A stretch of DNA of 15,305 nucleotides from DRWZ01 sp964601505 (GCA_964601505.1 CAZRNR010000048.1:1-15305), one strand, 5' to 3'. Counted from the stretch's first letter, positions 7,893 through 15,305 are shown. Notes: generated by a model not told the origin, from the letters alone. A program made the numbers and translations.

Positions 7893-8165
7893 TTTATACT
7901 CTGTCACAAAACTTGATTTATTGTATAAAATTCTTACCTAATCATACCCCATTGCAACTACGCTCCCGCTTAAAACCTATTCTTCCTGTAAGAATCTTTA
8001 CTAAAAGTTAAAAGAAAATTGAGAGAAGTTTAATTAAAATACAGTATTCGAATCTCTTATAAGAAAAATACCATAACACAAATATGAAAAAATCAATTTT
8101 TCTTTCATGTAATGCACTATGATAGATGATTTCTTAATCAAAGGTGAAATATTTTAGATCCATAT
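7893..8165. other. Convergent intergenic region without a gene
   Basis: This 273-bp AT-rich gap separates the stop of the lipoprotein gene from the stop of cutA. Short hairpins can be drawn: ATTCTT (7979-7984) with AAGAAT (7990-7995), and GAAAAA (8086-8091) with TTTTTC (8097-8102), the latter having a T-rich arm on either strand. Neither is a GC-rich intrinsic terminator, so I only suggest that transcription from both sides ends here. Confidence 0.4.
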
Positions 8166-8489
8166 TTATTCTCCTTCCTTCAGCGTGACATCATCCCACC
8201 ACTTTGCATACTTTTCGGAACTCTTACTTATTTTAAAACCGATGATTTCTGGAACAGTATATGGGTGAATTTTTTCTACTTCCTGCTTGAGTTTATCAAA
8301 GAGATACTCTTTTGTTTTTACAACTAAAAGGAGTTCTGGATCATCTTGAACTTTTCCTTCCCAAAAATATATAGACCTAACGCCCTTTATAATATTCACA
8401 CATGCAGCCAATTTGTTCTCAACAAGCGTTCTTGCTATCTTGACGCCGCTTTCCTCATCTGGAACAGTTATGAAGACTACAAATTGCAT
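8166..8489 (-). CDS. cutA: Divalent-cation tolerance protein CutA
   Basis: CutA is a small, very stable trimeric protein with a PII-like ferredoxin fold, linked to copper and divalent-cation tolerance; its exact role is unsettled. The 107-residue length is typical. Diagnostic family features are all present: the opening FVVFITVPDEESG, LVENKLAACVNII (22-34) with the conserved Cys30, YFWEGKVQDDPELLLVVKT (41-59), the HPYTVPEIIGF motif (75-85) and the late YAKWWDD. It begins 57 bp after the acylase stop on the same strand and could be the last gene of that run or have its own start. A TATAAT lies 15 bp before the ATG, with no Shine-Dalgarno between, which would leave a leader of only about 9 nt. 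Confidence 0.95.
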   Translation of the reverse strand: MQFVVFITVPDEESGVKIARTLVENKLAACVNIIKGVRSIYFWEGKVQDDPELLLVVKTKEYLFDKLKQEVEKIHPYTVPEIIGFKISKSSEKYAKWWDDVTLKEGE

Positions 8490-8504
8490 ATCAAGAAAAC
8501 AAAA

Positions 8505-8510
8505 ATTATA
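8505..8510 (-). promoter_or_regulatory. Possible -10 element of cutA
   Basis: TATAAT on the minus strand sits 15 bp before the cutA ATG. A TTGTAA lies 15 bp further upstream, an off-length spacer for a -35. If used, the transcript would be nearly leaderless, matching the absence of a Shine-Dalgarno. Low confidence because the region is AT-rich. Confidence 0.3.
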
Positions 8511-8545
8511 AACATAAAGAGAAAATTACAATATTACAGAAAAAA

Positions 8546-11539
8546 TCAAGGTCTGAATATAAGGTATTGTCTTCTTCCGGTGCAAACAGGAGAAACCCAG
8601 TAGTCTCCCGAGATAAGTTTTTCAAAATCTGTTTCAAGCTTTGAGAAAATAGAAAGCATTCTCTCTTTTTCTGTTAGTTCCTTTACACCTAGCTTTTCTT
8701 TGAGTTTTTGCTCTATGTTTTTCGGAAGCGCACAATAACCATCAGTAACACCTTCAAGCCACTCTTTAGAACACGCCCAAGATTCAACCATAAGTGCAAA
8801 ATATTCATCAGATGGATCATCTGAAGCTCCGCCTGGAATAGAATACCATAGTTCTGTCCCTGTTGGCTTGAGAACACAAAAGTAATGCAAGCTTTGCCCA
8901 TCTCCTTCGTGTTCCCATGATATATAATCTTTATCTGGATCAGGTTCAGCAAATTTTATATACCATTGGGTCACAGATCTGGTAAAAATGTTTCCTCCTC
9001 CCGCCTCTACAAGTTTAACAGGAGAAAAATCCATAAGATCAAAGTTAGCAGCATAAAAAATAGAAGTTCCCATACTTCTTGGAAAATATTTTCTACCATT
9101 ATACTTTGGTTCAAATTTTTCAGATCCAGGGAATTCATACATATACTTGAGTCTGATACCTGCAAAATCTCCTAAAACACAATTTTCAGGTCTTCCTTCT
9201 TTACATATATCTTTATATTCAACGCAATTCCCGTTATCGTCTCTTTCCTTACATATTCTAGCATTCTTGGATATGAAATCAGCAACAGAAGATAGAGCTT
9301 CTAAAAACTCATTCCTCGGGCATAGGTCATTTCCTAAAAAGTATGTTCTGATATCATCTGGTGAAGGAGTTATAAAACATACATCAGGTGTTTCAAGCAT
9401 AGGAAGAAGTATCCTCATTGAAACCTCATAATTCATAAAAACTCTAAAGGCAAATTTAGTGAGTGCTGGAAGACCAACCTGATAGAATATATCAACTCTA
9501 CCCGGATCAGACGGGAAAATCTTTTTCAGAACACTCAGGAGAATTCCAGGAAATTCTTTCGTCAGGAAATTATTCCAGACCATCTTTGCAACAGACATAT
9601 GGAGTATAGACTCAAAATAAAGTGTTTCCTTTGAATTTGTAGATTCTATATAATCTTTCCAATTTTCAAGAGCTTCATATATGAAAAGCATATCTGTGCT
9701 TAAATCAGGGTAGAAATTCTTCACATCGTCTTTAGATACAAACTTGAAAAAAATAGGTAAGAATCTGCGAGCTATTACTGAACCTGTATCATTTATTATC
9801 TTTGCGACTGTCAGTTCATCTATGTAAAATTTTGATTGCTCTATGAGTTCAACTCCTCGCTTGGCACGAGTTCCGATATCATATGCGGGGCCAAAATAAA
9901 ACCTATCATTAGATGGATCATTATCAAATGTTGTTCCTATGGGATCATTATTGGCAGTAAGGATGTATCCAGACTCTGGATTTATAGCCCGCGGTGTGAA
10001 ATCATCATTCAATTCACTTTGCCAATAACCTCTTTCAGAAAGTTCAGGAAAATAAGGTTTTTCAAACGAGCGGATAGGATAATCTGCATGCGGATAATAT
10101 GCTATGTTTCCTTTTGTATCTGCGACTATAAAGTTTTGCGCGCCCGCTTGGAAAAATCTGTGAAACGATATAGCTTCAAAAACATCTCTTGCCTTTGGAT
10201 GTGAATAAAAAGCAGCAACTTCAGATGTCGGCTTGAATCCCGTCCAAACGAACAAGACAGCATAATTATCTATACTGTTTTCCGAACCACCTGCAAGATC
10301 AACATCACTTATACCATAGGCTATAACTCTTTTTATAGCACCTCTTACTTCCTTTTCAAGATTCTCGTCTCCCCCCACATTTATTTTAAGAACATCTAAC
10401 AATGCGGAAGTGAAACCTTCTTGCTCCATCTGATCATTTGGTTCAACAATAGTGCCAAGATCTGGAACAAGCAAGTATTTAATTTTTTTCTGATCAGAAT
10501 TACCAACATTCACTACATCCTCAATAACTTCCGCTTCCTTCCATGATTCACCCCATTGGACATAGTATCTTTCATTCTCTTTCTTGACTTTTGTCAGAAG
10601 AACATCGGAAACATCTGCAGCAACAACTGTCACTCCCCAGCAAACATTTTTACCGCCACCAATAATTACAATAGGTACTCCCGGAAATGTAAATCCTTTG
10701 GCTGAATAAGTTGGAGTTTCTATGTGTATTGGCAACCAAACTGCAGGAGAAGGAATAGGAAGATGAGGGTCATTTTCAACATAGGAGTATCCAGTTTTGG
10801 TAATCCTACCAGATATAACAAAGTTGTTAGAAGCTCGTGGTATCTTAAATATATCAAAAAAACTTTCAGAAAAAGGATTAATCCTACTCCTTGGGAAAGT
10901 ATCCACAATACTAACCTTTTCAAGGGAACCAAGAGAAAATTTCCTTTCAAAATCTGTTCCAAAAAGAGCTTGAAATATTTTCAATATTCCCTCTGTGAAC
11001 AAAGAAGATGAGAGTGCAAAAGCTCTGATTTTTCCCATAGCAACTACTTCCTCAGGTTTCAGCTTTTCAGGGATAACGCCAAGTAGCTGATACTGAGGTG
11101 GGATACGCGCTTTAATTCCTCCAAATTCTCTGCCAGCTATGGCATCATCTATATATCTATTAACCCCATCAATGAATATCTTTATCTTTTTGGCTATACC
11201 TGTATCCTCAAAACTGTTATAAGTTCTTCTTGAAAATTCAGCGAATCCAAGTCCTCTGACGAACTTATCGAAAGTAATTTCATTAGGAAATATCTCGGCA
11301 ACTCTACCAACGGCCATTCTTCTTGACATATCTATTTGGAAAAGTCTATAGTGAGCCTGTATCCACCCAAGGACATAAAACGCATCTTCTTCACTTTGAG
11401 CAAAAACATGAGGAGTTCCACACTCGTCTATTATAACCTGAACAGGTTCTGAAAGATGATATGGCTTGCTTCTATCAGCTTCACTACAGGCAGAAGATAA
11501 AAACGCAAATAAGATAATAAAAATAAGAAATACAAACAT
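8546..11539 (-). CDS. Penicillin acylase family (Ntn hydrolase) lipoprotein
   Basis: This 997-residue protein belongs to the penicillin G acylase / acyl-homoserine-lactone acylase / cephalosporin acylase family, which cleaves amide bonds after self-processing into alpha and beta chains. The N-terminus is a lipoprotein signal with lipobox LSSAC (Cys18). The alpha-chain region has VQVIIDECGTPHVFAQSEEDAFYVLG (33-58) and the QAHYRLFQIDMSRR helix. The new N-terminal nucleophile should be Ser237 in RASNNFVISG, followed by NDPHLPI (257-262) and the oxyanion-loop block GGGKNVCWGVT (294-304). The cleavage pair would be Ala-Ser rather than the frequent Gly-Ser. The protein is longer than the usual 750-850 residues; one insertion carries Cys763, 772, 779 and 787. 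It follows the porin-like gene after 16 bp with an AGGAGG Shine-Dalgarno. The substrate is unknown: an amide-linked acyl compound such as an AHL, acyl-amino acid or beta-lactam is possible. Confidence 0.92.
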   Translation of the reverse strand: MFVFLIFIILFAFLSSACSEADRSKPYHLSEPVQVIIDECGTPHVFAQSEEDAFYVLGWIQAHYRLFQIDMSRRMAVGRVAEIFPNEITFDKFVRGLGFAEFSRRTYNSFEDTGIAKKIKIFIDGVNRYIDDAIAGREFGGIKARIPPQYQLLGVIPEKLKPEEVVAMGKIRAFALSSSLFTEGILKIFQALFGTDFERKFSLGSLEKVSIVDTFPRSRINPFSESFFDIFKIPRASNNFVISGRITKTGYSYVENDPHLPIPSPAVWLPIHIETPTYSAKGFTFPGVPIVIIGGGKNVCWGVTVVAADVSDVLLTKVKKENERYYVQWGESWKEAEVIEDVVNVGNSDQKKIKYLLVPDLGTIVEPNDQMEQEGFTSALLDVLKINVGGDENLEKEVRGAIKRVIAYGISDVDLAGGSENSIDNYAVLFVWTGFKPTSEVAAFYSHPKARDVFEAISFHRFFQAGAQNFIVADTKGNIAYYPHADYPIRSFEKPYFPELSERGYWQSELNDDFTPRAINPESGYILTANNDPIGTTFDNDPSNDRFYFGPAYDIGTRAKRGVELIEQSKFYIDELTVAKIINDTGSVIARRFLPIFFKFVSKDDVKNFYPDLSTDMLFIYEALENWKDYIESTNSKETLYFESILHMSVAKMVWNNFLTKEFPGILLSVLKKIFPSDPGRVDIFYQVGLPALTKFAFRVFMNYEVSMRILLPMLETPDVCFITPSPDDIRTYFLGNDLCPRNEFLEALSSVADFISKNARICKERDDNGNCVEYKDICKEGRPENCVLGDFAGIRLKYMYEFPGSEKFEPKYNGRKYFPRSMGTSIFYAANFDLMDFSPVKLVEAGGGNIFTRSVTQWYIKFAEPDPDKDYISWEHEGDGQSLHYFCVLKPTGTELWYSIPGGASDDPSDEYFALMVESWACSKEWLEGVTDGYCALPKNIEQKLKEKLGVKELTEKERMLSIFSKLETDFEKLISGDYWVSPVCTGRRQYLIFRP

Positions 11540-11549
11540 AAATTATCAA

Positions 11550-11555
11550 CCTCCT
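11550..11555 (-). promoter_or_regulatory. Strong Shine-Dalgarno of the acylase gene
   Basis: AGGAGG begins just after the TAA of the upstream porin-like gene and about 10 bp before the acylase ATG (11539). It supports this start and translation of both genes from one message. Confidence 0.75.
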
Positions 11556-12905
11556 TTAAAACTGATAAGCAATCGTTCCAATAAGGGCAAATGGATTTGA
11601 TTTCTGTACACCGACCTCTCCTGGTCTTTCGAGTTCTCTGAGTTTTTCGGTCGCAAAAAGATAACCAATTCTCAGCGAAACGAAAAGCGAGTGATTTAGT
11701 TCAGGATCTTTTTCTCTTTTTTCTTTCAGAAGATAGTTTCTCACCTCAATGTCAGGTTCAAAGCCAAGAAAACTTCCAGATTTGCTATCAATTGCTGATA
11801 TAAAAGCTGGAACTATAACAAAGTTTTGAGCTTTTATGTTCAAAGAGAATTTACCATAACCAGCAGACCAAACTCTTCTTGATTCAAGAACATTCGTAAA
11901 ACCCTTTTGCCATGGCTGAGATAACTTTTTCCCACCTACAAATTGAAAGAGTATAAGAGCAGGTCTATAATTAGGGTCAAAGGTAAAACCTCTGAACTGC
12001 TTACCTCTTCTATTTGTATCAAAATCAAACTCATCATCTCCGGGTGGAGAGGCATAACCAAATTCAAGTATTGGGAAAAACATTTCGGAAATTCTATATC
12101 CAGCTCTCACAACTCCACCAAAAGAATTTACATTCAATGTCTGATCCTTATATGGAGTAAAACTACCAAAGAGTCCGGCAAATTCTTCAGCAAAATAAAG
12201 ACTCCCGGATTCAATTTCTGAATAAACAGATATAAGAAAAGCTCTGGAGTTTGAAACATATTGAGTTCTCATAGTAGTATAAGCTCCACCCTTTATTTTC
12301 TTTGCGTCATAAAGAACAGCTAAACCAAAATCATCTGTATCTGCATCAAGTATATCTGAAGATCCTTCTTGAACAACAGCTCCTTCGACTGTTTTATTTA
12401 TGAAAACAGCGGTCAGCAGATTTGAATCAGCCCCAAGAGGTTTGGTAGCAAAAAGCGCACGTGCAAATGTATCCCCAAAGTCATCATATATTCCATCTCC
12501 TGAATTAACAGATATACCAAGCCCCCAGTGAGAGGGAACAAAACCGAGCATAAAAAGTCCAAACTTCGTAAGCCCCTGAATATAAAGCCTTCTTATCCTC
12601 AATGGTGGGATCTCCTGACCAACAACATCATTAAAAGATATATTTTCCGCAAGAGGAGAATCTGAAGCTCCCTTCACATTATAACCCCAAACTACATTGT
12701 CTGCCAGATCAAACCTACCGTTGAGCTTAAGATTATCTGTCCCCAGTGAAGTCTTCAACATTAGGCGTGAGTCAGCATAATTGAAAAGAGGATCTAAACC
12801 CTGCATTTCAACAAGCGAGATATTACCAAGAACTTTGCCTCGTGTTCTCAGATAGCCTTCAAGATCAAGATGAAAACCTACAAAGATTAAAACTTGTATA
12901 AACAT
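11556..12905 (-). CDS. Outer-membrane beta-barrel (porin-like) protein
   Basis: The predicted 449-residue protein has alternating polar/hydrophobic strands with aromatic girdles throughout and ends in IGTIAYQF, a terminal Phe beta-signal for BAM-dependent outer-membrane insertion. Residues 102-150 contain LRIRRLYIQGLTKFGLFMLG, then PSHWGLG (124-130), NSGDGIYDDFGDT and an Arg. This arrangement (strand, xPSHWGLG, DFGDT) recalls the myxobacterial-type porin-like family TIGR04551, from memory and not checked. The annotated ATG gives a short hydrophobic leader, MFIQVLIFVGFHLDLEG, without a positive n-region. The frame stays open for eight more codons upstream (to TAA at 12930-12932) that encode KFFKIFCI, a better n-region but with no standard start codon. 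No Shine-Dalgarno is visible. It heads an operon with the acylase lipoprotein; a role in moving or sensing the acylase substrate is only inferred. Confidence 0.8.
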   Translation of the reverse strand: MFIQVLIFVGFHLDLEGYLRTRGKVLGNISLVEMQGLDPLFNYADSRLMLKTSLGTDNLKLNGRFDLADNVVWGYNVKGASDSPLAENISFNDVVGQEIPPLRIRRLYIQGLTKFGLFMLGFVPSHWGLGISVNSGDGIYDDFGDTFARALFATKPLGADSNLLTAVFINKTVEGAVVQEGSSDILDADTDDFGLAVLYDAKKIKGGAYTTMRTQYVSNSRAFLISVYSEIESGSLYFAEEFAGLFGSFTPYKDQTLNVNSFGGVVRAGYRISEMFFPILEFGYASPPGDDEFDFDTNRRGKQFRGFTFDPNYRPALILFQFVGGKKLSQPWQKGFTNVLESRRVWSAGYGKFSLNIKAQNFVIVPAFISAIDSKSGSFLGFEPDIEVRNYLLKEKREKDPELNHSLFVSLRIGYLFATEKLRELERPGEVGVQKSNPFALIGTIAYQF

Positions 12906-12936
12906 AATACAGAAAATCTTAAAAAATTTTTATGGA

Positions 12937-12942
12937 ATTATA
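12937..12942 (-). promoter_or_regulatory. Possible -10 of the porin-acylase operon
   Basis: TATAAT on the minus strand lies 31 bp before the porin-like ATG. A TTGAAA lies upstream, but 24 bp away, too far for a normal -35. The call rests on the hexamer and position only. Confidence 0.3.
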
Positions 12943-12983
12943 TGGGAATTTATAAATTTTTATATATTTCAAACATACACAAG

Positions 12984-13094
12984 ATGATGAGAAAAAACAC
13001 CAAAGATAATAATCATTACGACATTCCAGATGAAATAAAATTGAAAACGGATAATTCAAAAGAGACAAAGAAGAAGGATGCTCATTTACTTTAA
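12984..13094 (+). CDS. Possible small Lys-rich protein (36 aa), doubtful
   Basis: A 36-codon frame starts with ATGATG and encodes a hydrophilic, Lys/Asp/Asn-rich peptide (for example DNNHYDIPDEIKLK). Its TAA overlaps the ubiE/menG stop on the opposite strand within TTAA. It fills half of the 185-bp gap between the porin-like gene and ubiE/menG. The composition is less AT-random than the flank and the part before it (12894-12983) looks non-coding. There is no Shine-Dalgarno and no recognised family, so it may be chance. Confidence 0.2.
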   Translation: MMRKNTKDNNHYDIPDEIKLKTDNSKETKKKDAHLL

Positions 13095-13810
13095 TTTATA
13101 TCACCAAATTTTCTTGCCACAATAAGGTTAACTATTCCAAAACTTATATCCTCTATTTTCTCTATTTCAAAACCTTTACTCTCAATTATCTTACGGATAT
13201 CATCTTTTGTGTAAAAATTCAAAATAGTTTTACTCATATACTCATAGGATTTTCTATCTCCGGTTAGAATTCCTGCCAAAAAAGGTATCACCTTCATAAG
13301 ATAGAACTTGTAGAGAGAGTAAAGAATCTTATTCATTTGTGGTTTTAGTGTATCAAGTATGATAAACCTTCCCCCGGGTTTGATAACTCTCATCATATCG
13401 TTCAAAGCCTTTAGTCTATCCTCAAAATTTCTCAGAGAGAATGACGTGGATACGGTATCAAATACCTCATCTTTGAACGGCAAATTTTCTGCATCTGATA
13501 CAACAAAGGAAACATCTTTACAAAAATGCTTATTTTTCCTTCCCCACTTTATCATCTTTTCACTTATATCTGTGGCTAAAACTTTTTTAGTTCTACTGGA
13601 GCAGGACAATCTTGAAGATAGCTCACCAGTTCCACAAGCAACATCAAGAGTTAGCCCATAAGCATACTCCACAGCTTTGTTTCTCCATCCCCCATCAAGT
13701 CCCAAAGACATAACTTTGTTCACAATTTCGTAAAAAGAAGCTATGGAATTGAAAAGAGACCTCACTTTTTTCTTATCTAAAAAAGGATTCTTCGATAAAC
13801 TGTCAGACAT
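13091..13810 (-). CDS. ubiE: UbiE/MenG family quinone-ring C-methyltransferase
   Basis: The 239-residue protein transfers a methyl group from S-adenosylmethionine to the quinone ring late in menaquinone (or ubiquinone) synthesis. UbiE signatures are clear: VRSLFNSIASFYEIVNKVMSLGLDGGWR (16-43) near the N-terminus, SAM motif I LDVACGTGE (55-63), DAENLPFKDEVFD (106-118), FSLRNFEDR (124-132) and RVIKPGGRF (141-149). A short conserved C-terminal part follows (ILNFYTKDDIRKIIESKGFE). The length is typical (230-250). Demethylmenaquinone is the more likely substrate because no ubiquinone genes are nearby, but sequence cannot decide it. The start at 13810 has AGGA directly before the ATG, too close for a normal Shine-Dalgarno. 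A TATAAT lies about 20 bp upstream. Confidence 0.93.
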   Translation of the reverse strand: MSDSLSKNPFLDKKKVRSLFNSIASFYEIVNKVMSLGLDGGWRNKAVEYAYGLTLDVACGTGELSSRLSCSSRTKKVLATDISEKMIKWGRKNKHFCKDVSFVVSDAENLPFKDEVFDTVSTSFSLRNFEDRLKALNDMMRVIKPGGRFIILDTLKPQMNKILYSLYKFYLMKVIPFLAGILTGDRKSYEYMSKTILNFYTKDDIRKIIESKGFEIEKIEDISFGIVNLIVARKFGDIN

Positions 13811-13829
13811 TCCTACGGTATTGAGTTTA

Positions 13830-13835
13830 ATTATA
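13830..13835 (-). promoter_or_regulatory. Possible -10 of ubiE/menG
   Basis: TATAAT on the minus strand lies 19 bp before the ATG at 13810, which would give a leader of roughly 12 nt. The nearest TTCGAA upstream is at a 19-bp spacing, a poor -35. Confidence 0.35.
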
Positions 13836-14173
13836 TAAACCTATTAAATACAGTTTCGAATGTTTCAAAAAAATTTAGAAAACAACCGCAGAGAGCGAAA
13901 AACATCATATATTTATGGATTCATTAATAAAGGAGATTGAATAAGGGTAAGATCATAGGGATTTAAGAAATATACGAACACCATAAGAGCTACTTGGATC
14001 AAAGAATAATATAAATCATCTTTTTGAATACGCAAAAAATCTAAGATGTTTAAGAATACTAGAATAATATAGCTATAGCTTTCTACTTTTTCTGGACTAT
14101 CATCTTGCTGCCAAATAGCTTAGGAATCAATTACTTTTATATTAGGTTCTGAGTTCTCCATAATTATGTTTAG
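13836..14173. other. AT-rich region without a supported gene
   Basis: All frames are closed by frequent stops. Short open pieces exist but match nothing I recognise. It probably is decayed accessory DNA upstream of ubiE/menG. The stretch 14354-14490 is similar, apart from a perfect inverted repeat TCCATAA-TAT-TTATGGA at 14359-14375. Confidence 0.4.
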
Positions 14174-14353
14174 TTGCCAGACAAAGCAGAATCAACTGAA
14201 TTTAAAAAGTTAATTGGAGATTTTGTTTTACCTATTTGTGGAATGAGTTATGAAACTCTCAACAGAAAAAATCATGGGAAACACTTAAGATTTTCATATA
14301 AAGTCAGATCTGTAAGATACCCTAGAGAGAATTGGGAACTCTGCACTTTCTAG
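14174..14353 (+). pseudogene. Coding-like remnant, perhaps of a DDE transposase
   Basis: Between TAG at 14171 and TAG at 14351 lies a 59-codon open stretch whose composition looks more coding-like than its surroundings. It reads LPICGMSYETLNRKNHG, then LRFSYKVRS and ENWELC. The layout PIC-x-G-x(1-3)-M-x-Y-x(5-8)-K-x(2-4)-LRF recalls the cysteine-containing middle segment of some IS4/IS1182-type transposases. There is no start with a Shine-Dalgarno and no DDE motif, so it can only be a fragment. Family assignment is weak. Confidence 0.22.
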
Positions 14354-14489
14354 TGTAATCCATAATATTTATGGAATAAAATGGTAATCACCTAGTATTA
14401 ATTAATAACGTCGCAAATCTTTTGAATTAAATTAGGATTACATATCTATTGAAAGCTCATTCCATAAATCACAATTTTGATTCCGTTCC

Positions 14490-15305
14490 TTTACTTTGAG
14501 TTTTGCAATATTCTGAAGTTCCTCTACGCCTTATGTCTTGTTTATAGCCCTCCTTATCTGCTTAAGCATCTGTATATCTCTTTTATCCTTTTATCATCTC
14601 CATCAGTTGTTTCCCTTCCTCACCAAACTTATCTTCCATGTCTATTTGGATTCCTTCCTTTAGTCCCTTTTCAATTCCTTCTTTTAGCCTCCTTTTCAAT
14701 CCTTCTTCAATACCTTCCTTCTTACCTATCCCAAACAGCCTCGTCTTTGTCAAATCTATCCTCCTTATCTCTCTCATTGCATCCTCTACCTCTCTTTCCT
14801 TCCCTACCAAAGTTTATCTTTTTTTCACTAAATCCATGAACTTCCATCTTGACGAAAATTTATAGATCGCTATCTTATGGGTTATCTCCATGGAATCTGC
14901 CTCCCTACCCAAAATGCCAAGTGCATTTACATAAGGATTTCTACCCGAAACCTCCTGAATGGTATGCTTGATAAATCTATACTTGATAAATCTATAACCT
15001 TGAAAATTAAAATTGATTGAACCAAATCTTGTTCTCTAGGAAAATCCAGATGGTATCTTTTTCCCAATGAATAAGACTATACTGAAGAATCTTATAATAC
15101 CAATATTCAATATAAAATACTCAAGCATTCTCAGGGAAAAATCTCTTTGATACCGAATTTGGAAATCCATATGAACCACTGACTTTTCATTCCTTTGGGA
15201 GATGACACATATTTTTATCAAAACTCTTTTCCCTTACTTCTGTCAGTTCGACATTCTGTATCTTGATCCTTGTTGCCCTGGTCCAAAGCATTGAGAGAAT
15301 CTCTT
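14490..15305 (-). pseudogene. Broken Rpn-type PD-(D/E)XK nuclease/transposase gene, runs off the window
   Basis: Reading leftward, successive fragments in different frames match the order of a Rpn/PD-(D/E)XK family nuclease. First comes IKIQNVELTEVREKSFDKN (within 15303-15187), ending at a stop. A new frame gives VHMDFQIRYQRDFSLRMLEY, then SIVLFIGKKIPSGF (stop at 15036), with the H-x-(E/D)-F-Q core. Next is FKVIDLSS (about 15010-14960), then in another frame GRNPYVNALGILGREADSME, then after an in-frame TAA (14814-14816) EDAMREIRRIDLTKTRLFGIG and the EGxxEG-type tail ending in DKFGEEGKQLMEMIKG at 14583. A further piece, VEELQNIAKL, may extend it to about 14490. At least two frameshifts and several stops make it non-functional. 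These nucleases promote RecA-independent DNA exchange. The N-terminus lies beyond the window edge. Confidence 0.8.
14967..14996. repeat. Exact 15-bp tandem duplication in the nuclease pseudogene
   Basis: CTTGATAAATCTATA occurs twice head to tail (14967-14981 and 14982-14996). On the minus strand it duplicates the five codons IDLSS within the FKVIDLSS segment, so it is in-frame and not itself the cause of the frameshifts. It looks like a recent slippage event in decaying DNA. Confidence 0.85.

Noticed and set aside
7979..7995. ATTCTT-AAGAAT hairpin as an intrinsic terminator
   Set aside because: The stem is short and AT-only and is not followed by a T-run, so it is too weak to call a terminator.
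8346..8603. 85-codon plus-strand frame over the cutA start
   Set aside because: It lies opposite cutA and the acylase 3' end, has no recognisable motif, and conflicts with two well-supported genes.
9147..9431. Plus-strand frames inside the acylase gene (also 9836-10204 and 10724-11011)
   Set aside because: These are shadows of the acylase reading frame, without start signals or family motifs.
12894..12983. Upstream 30 codons of the 66-codon frame ending at 13094
   Set aside because: They overlap the porin-like gene start and its likely promoter, and the composition looks non-coding. Only the 36-codon part was kept, at low confidence.
14477..14839. 120-codon plus-strand frame rich in Leu, Ser and Pro
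   Set aside because: It is the antisense of the Lys/Glu-rich tail of the Rpn-type pseudogene, whose protein similarity lies on the minus strand.
1..15305. CRISPR arrays, tRNA or rRNA genes
   Set aside because: No regularly spaced repeats and no tRNA or rRNA-like conserved stretches were seen on either strand.

Overview
The window comes from an AT-rich, Gram-negative bacterium. An outer-membrane beta-barrel protein ending in Phe, two lipoproteins with lipobox cysteines and a menaquinone/ubiquinone-type methyltransferase support this. Arg is mostly AGA/AGG and Ile often ATA, a usage common in AT-rich thermophiles. Together with a Clp1-type polynucleotide kinase this suggests a deep-branching or thermophilic lineage. 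I cannot name the phylum from sequence alone.

Layout. (1) 1-446: no intact gene. The right end of a decayed IS200/IS605-type element lies at about 190-340, with the tail of tnpB and a string of hairpins expected of an omega-RNA. (2) 528-7892, rightward: pyrG (CTP synthase), an exported SRPBCC/START-like protein, aroC (chorismate synthase), a Clp1-type P-loop kinase, an SDR-family protein whose catalytic Tyr is Phe, and a large unrecognised lipoprotein. aroC, the kinase and the SDR gene are packed 8-12 bp apart and look co-transcribed. (3) 7893-8165: convergent gap without a gene. (4) 8166-13810, leftward: ubiE/menG, then an outer-membrane porin-like gene followed 16 bp later by a penicillin-acylase-family lipoprotein gene, then cutA. 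(5) 13811-15305: decayed DNA containing a Rpn/PD-(D/E)XK-type nuclease pseudogene on the minus strand (broken by frameshifts and stops and running off the window) and a weaker coding remnant at 14174-14353.

Most genes are housekeeping: pyrimidine nucleotides, aromatic precursors (chorismate also feeds menaquinone, the likely product of the ubiE/menG step), and metal-tolerance protein CutA. The accessory interest lies in the envelope pair (porin plus acylase), the large cysteine-paired lipoprotein, the kinase/SDR pair behind aroC, and the mobile-element debris at both edges. I see no tRNA, rRNA, CRISPR array or intact transposase. I did not find a convincing new multi-gene system; the best leads are listed as findings.
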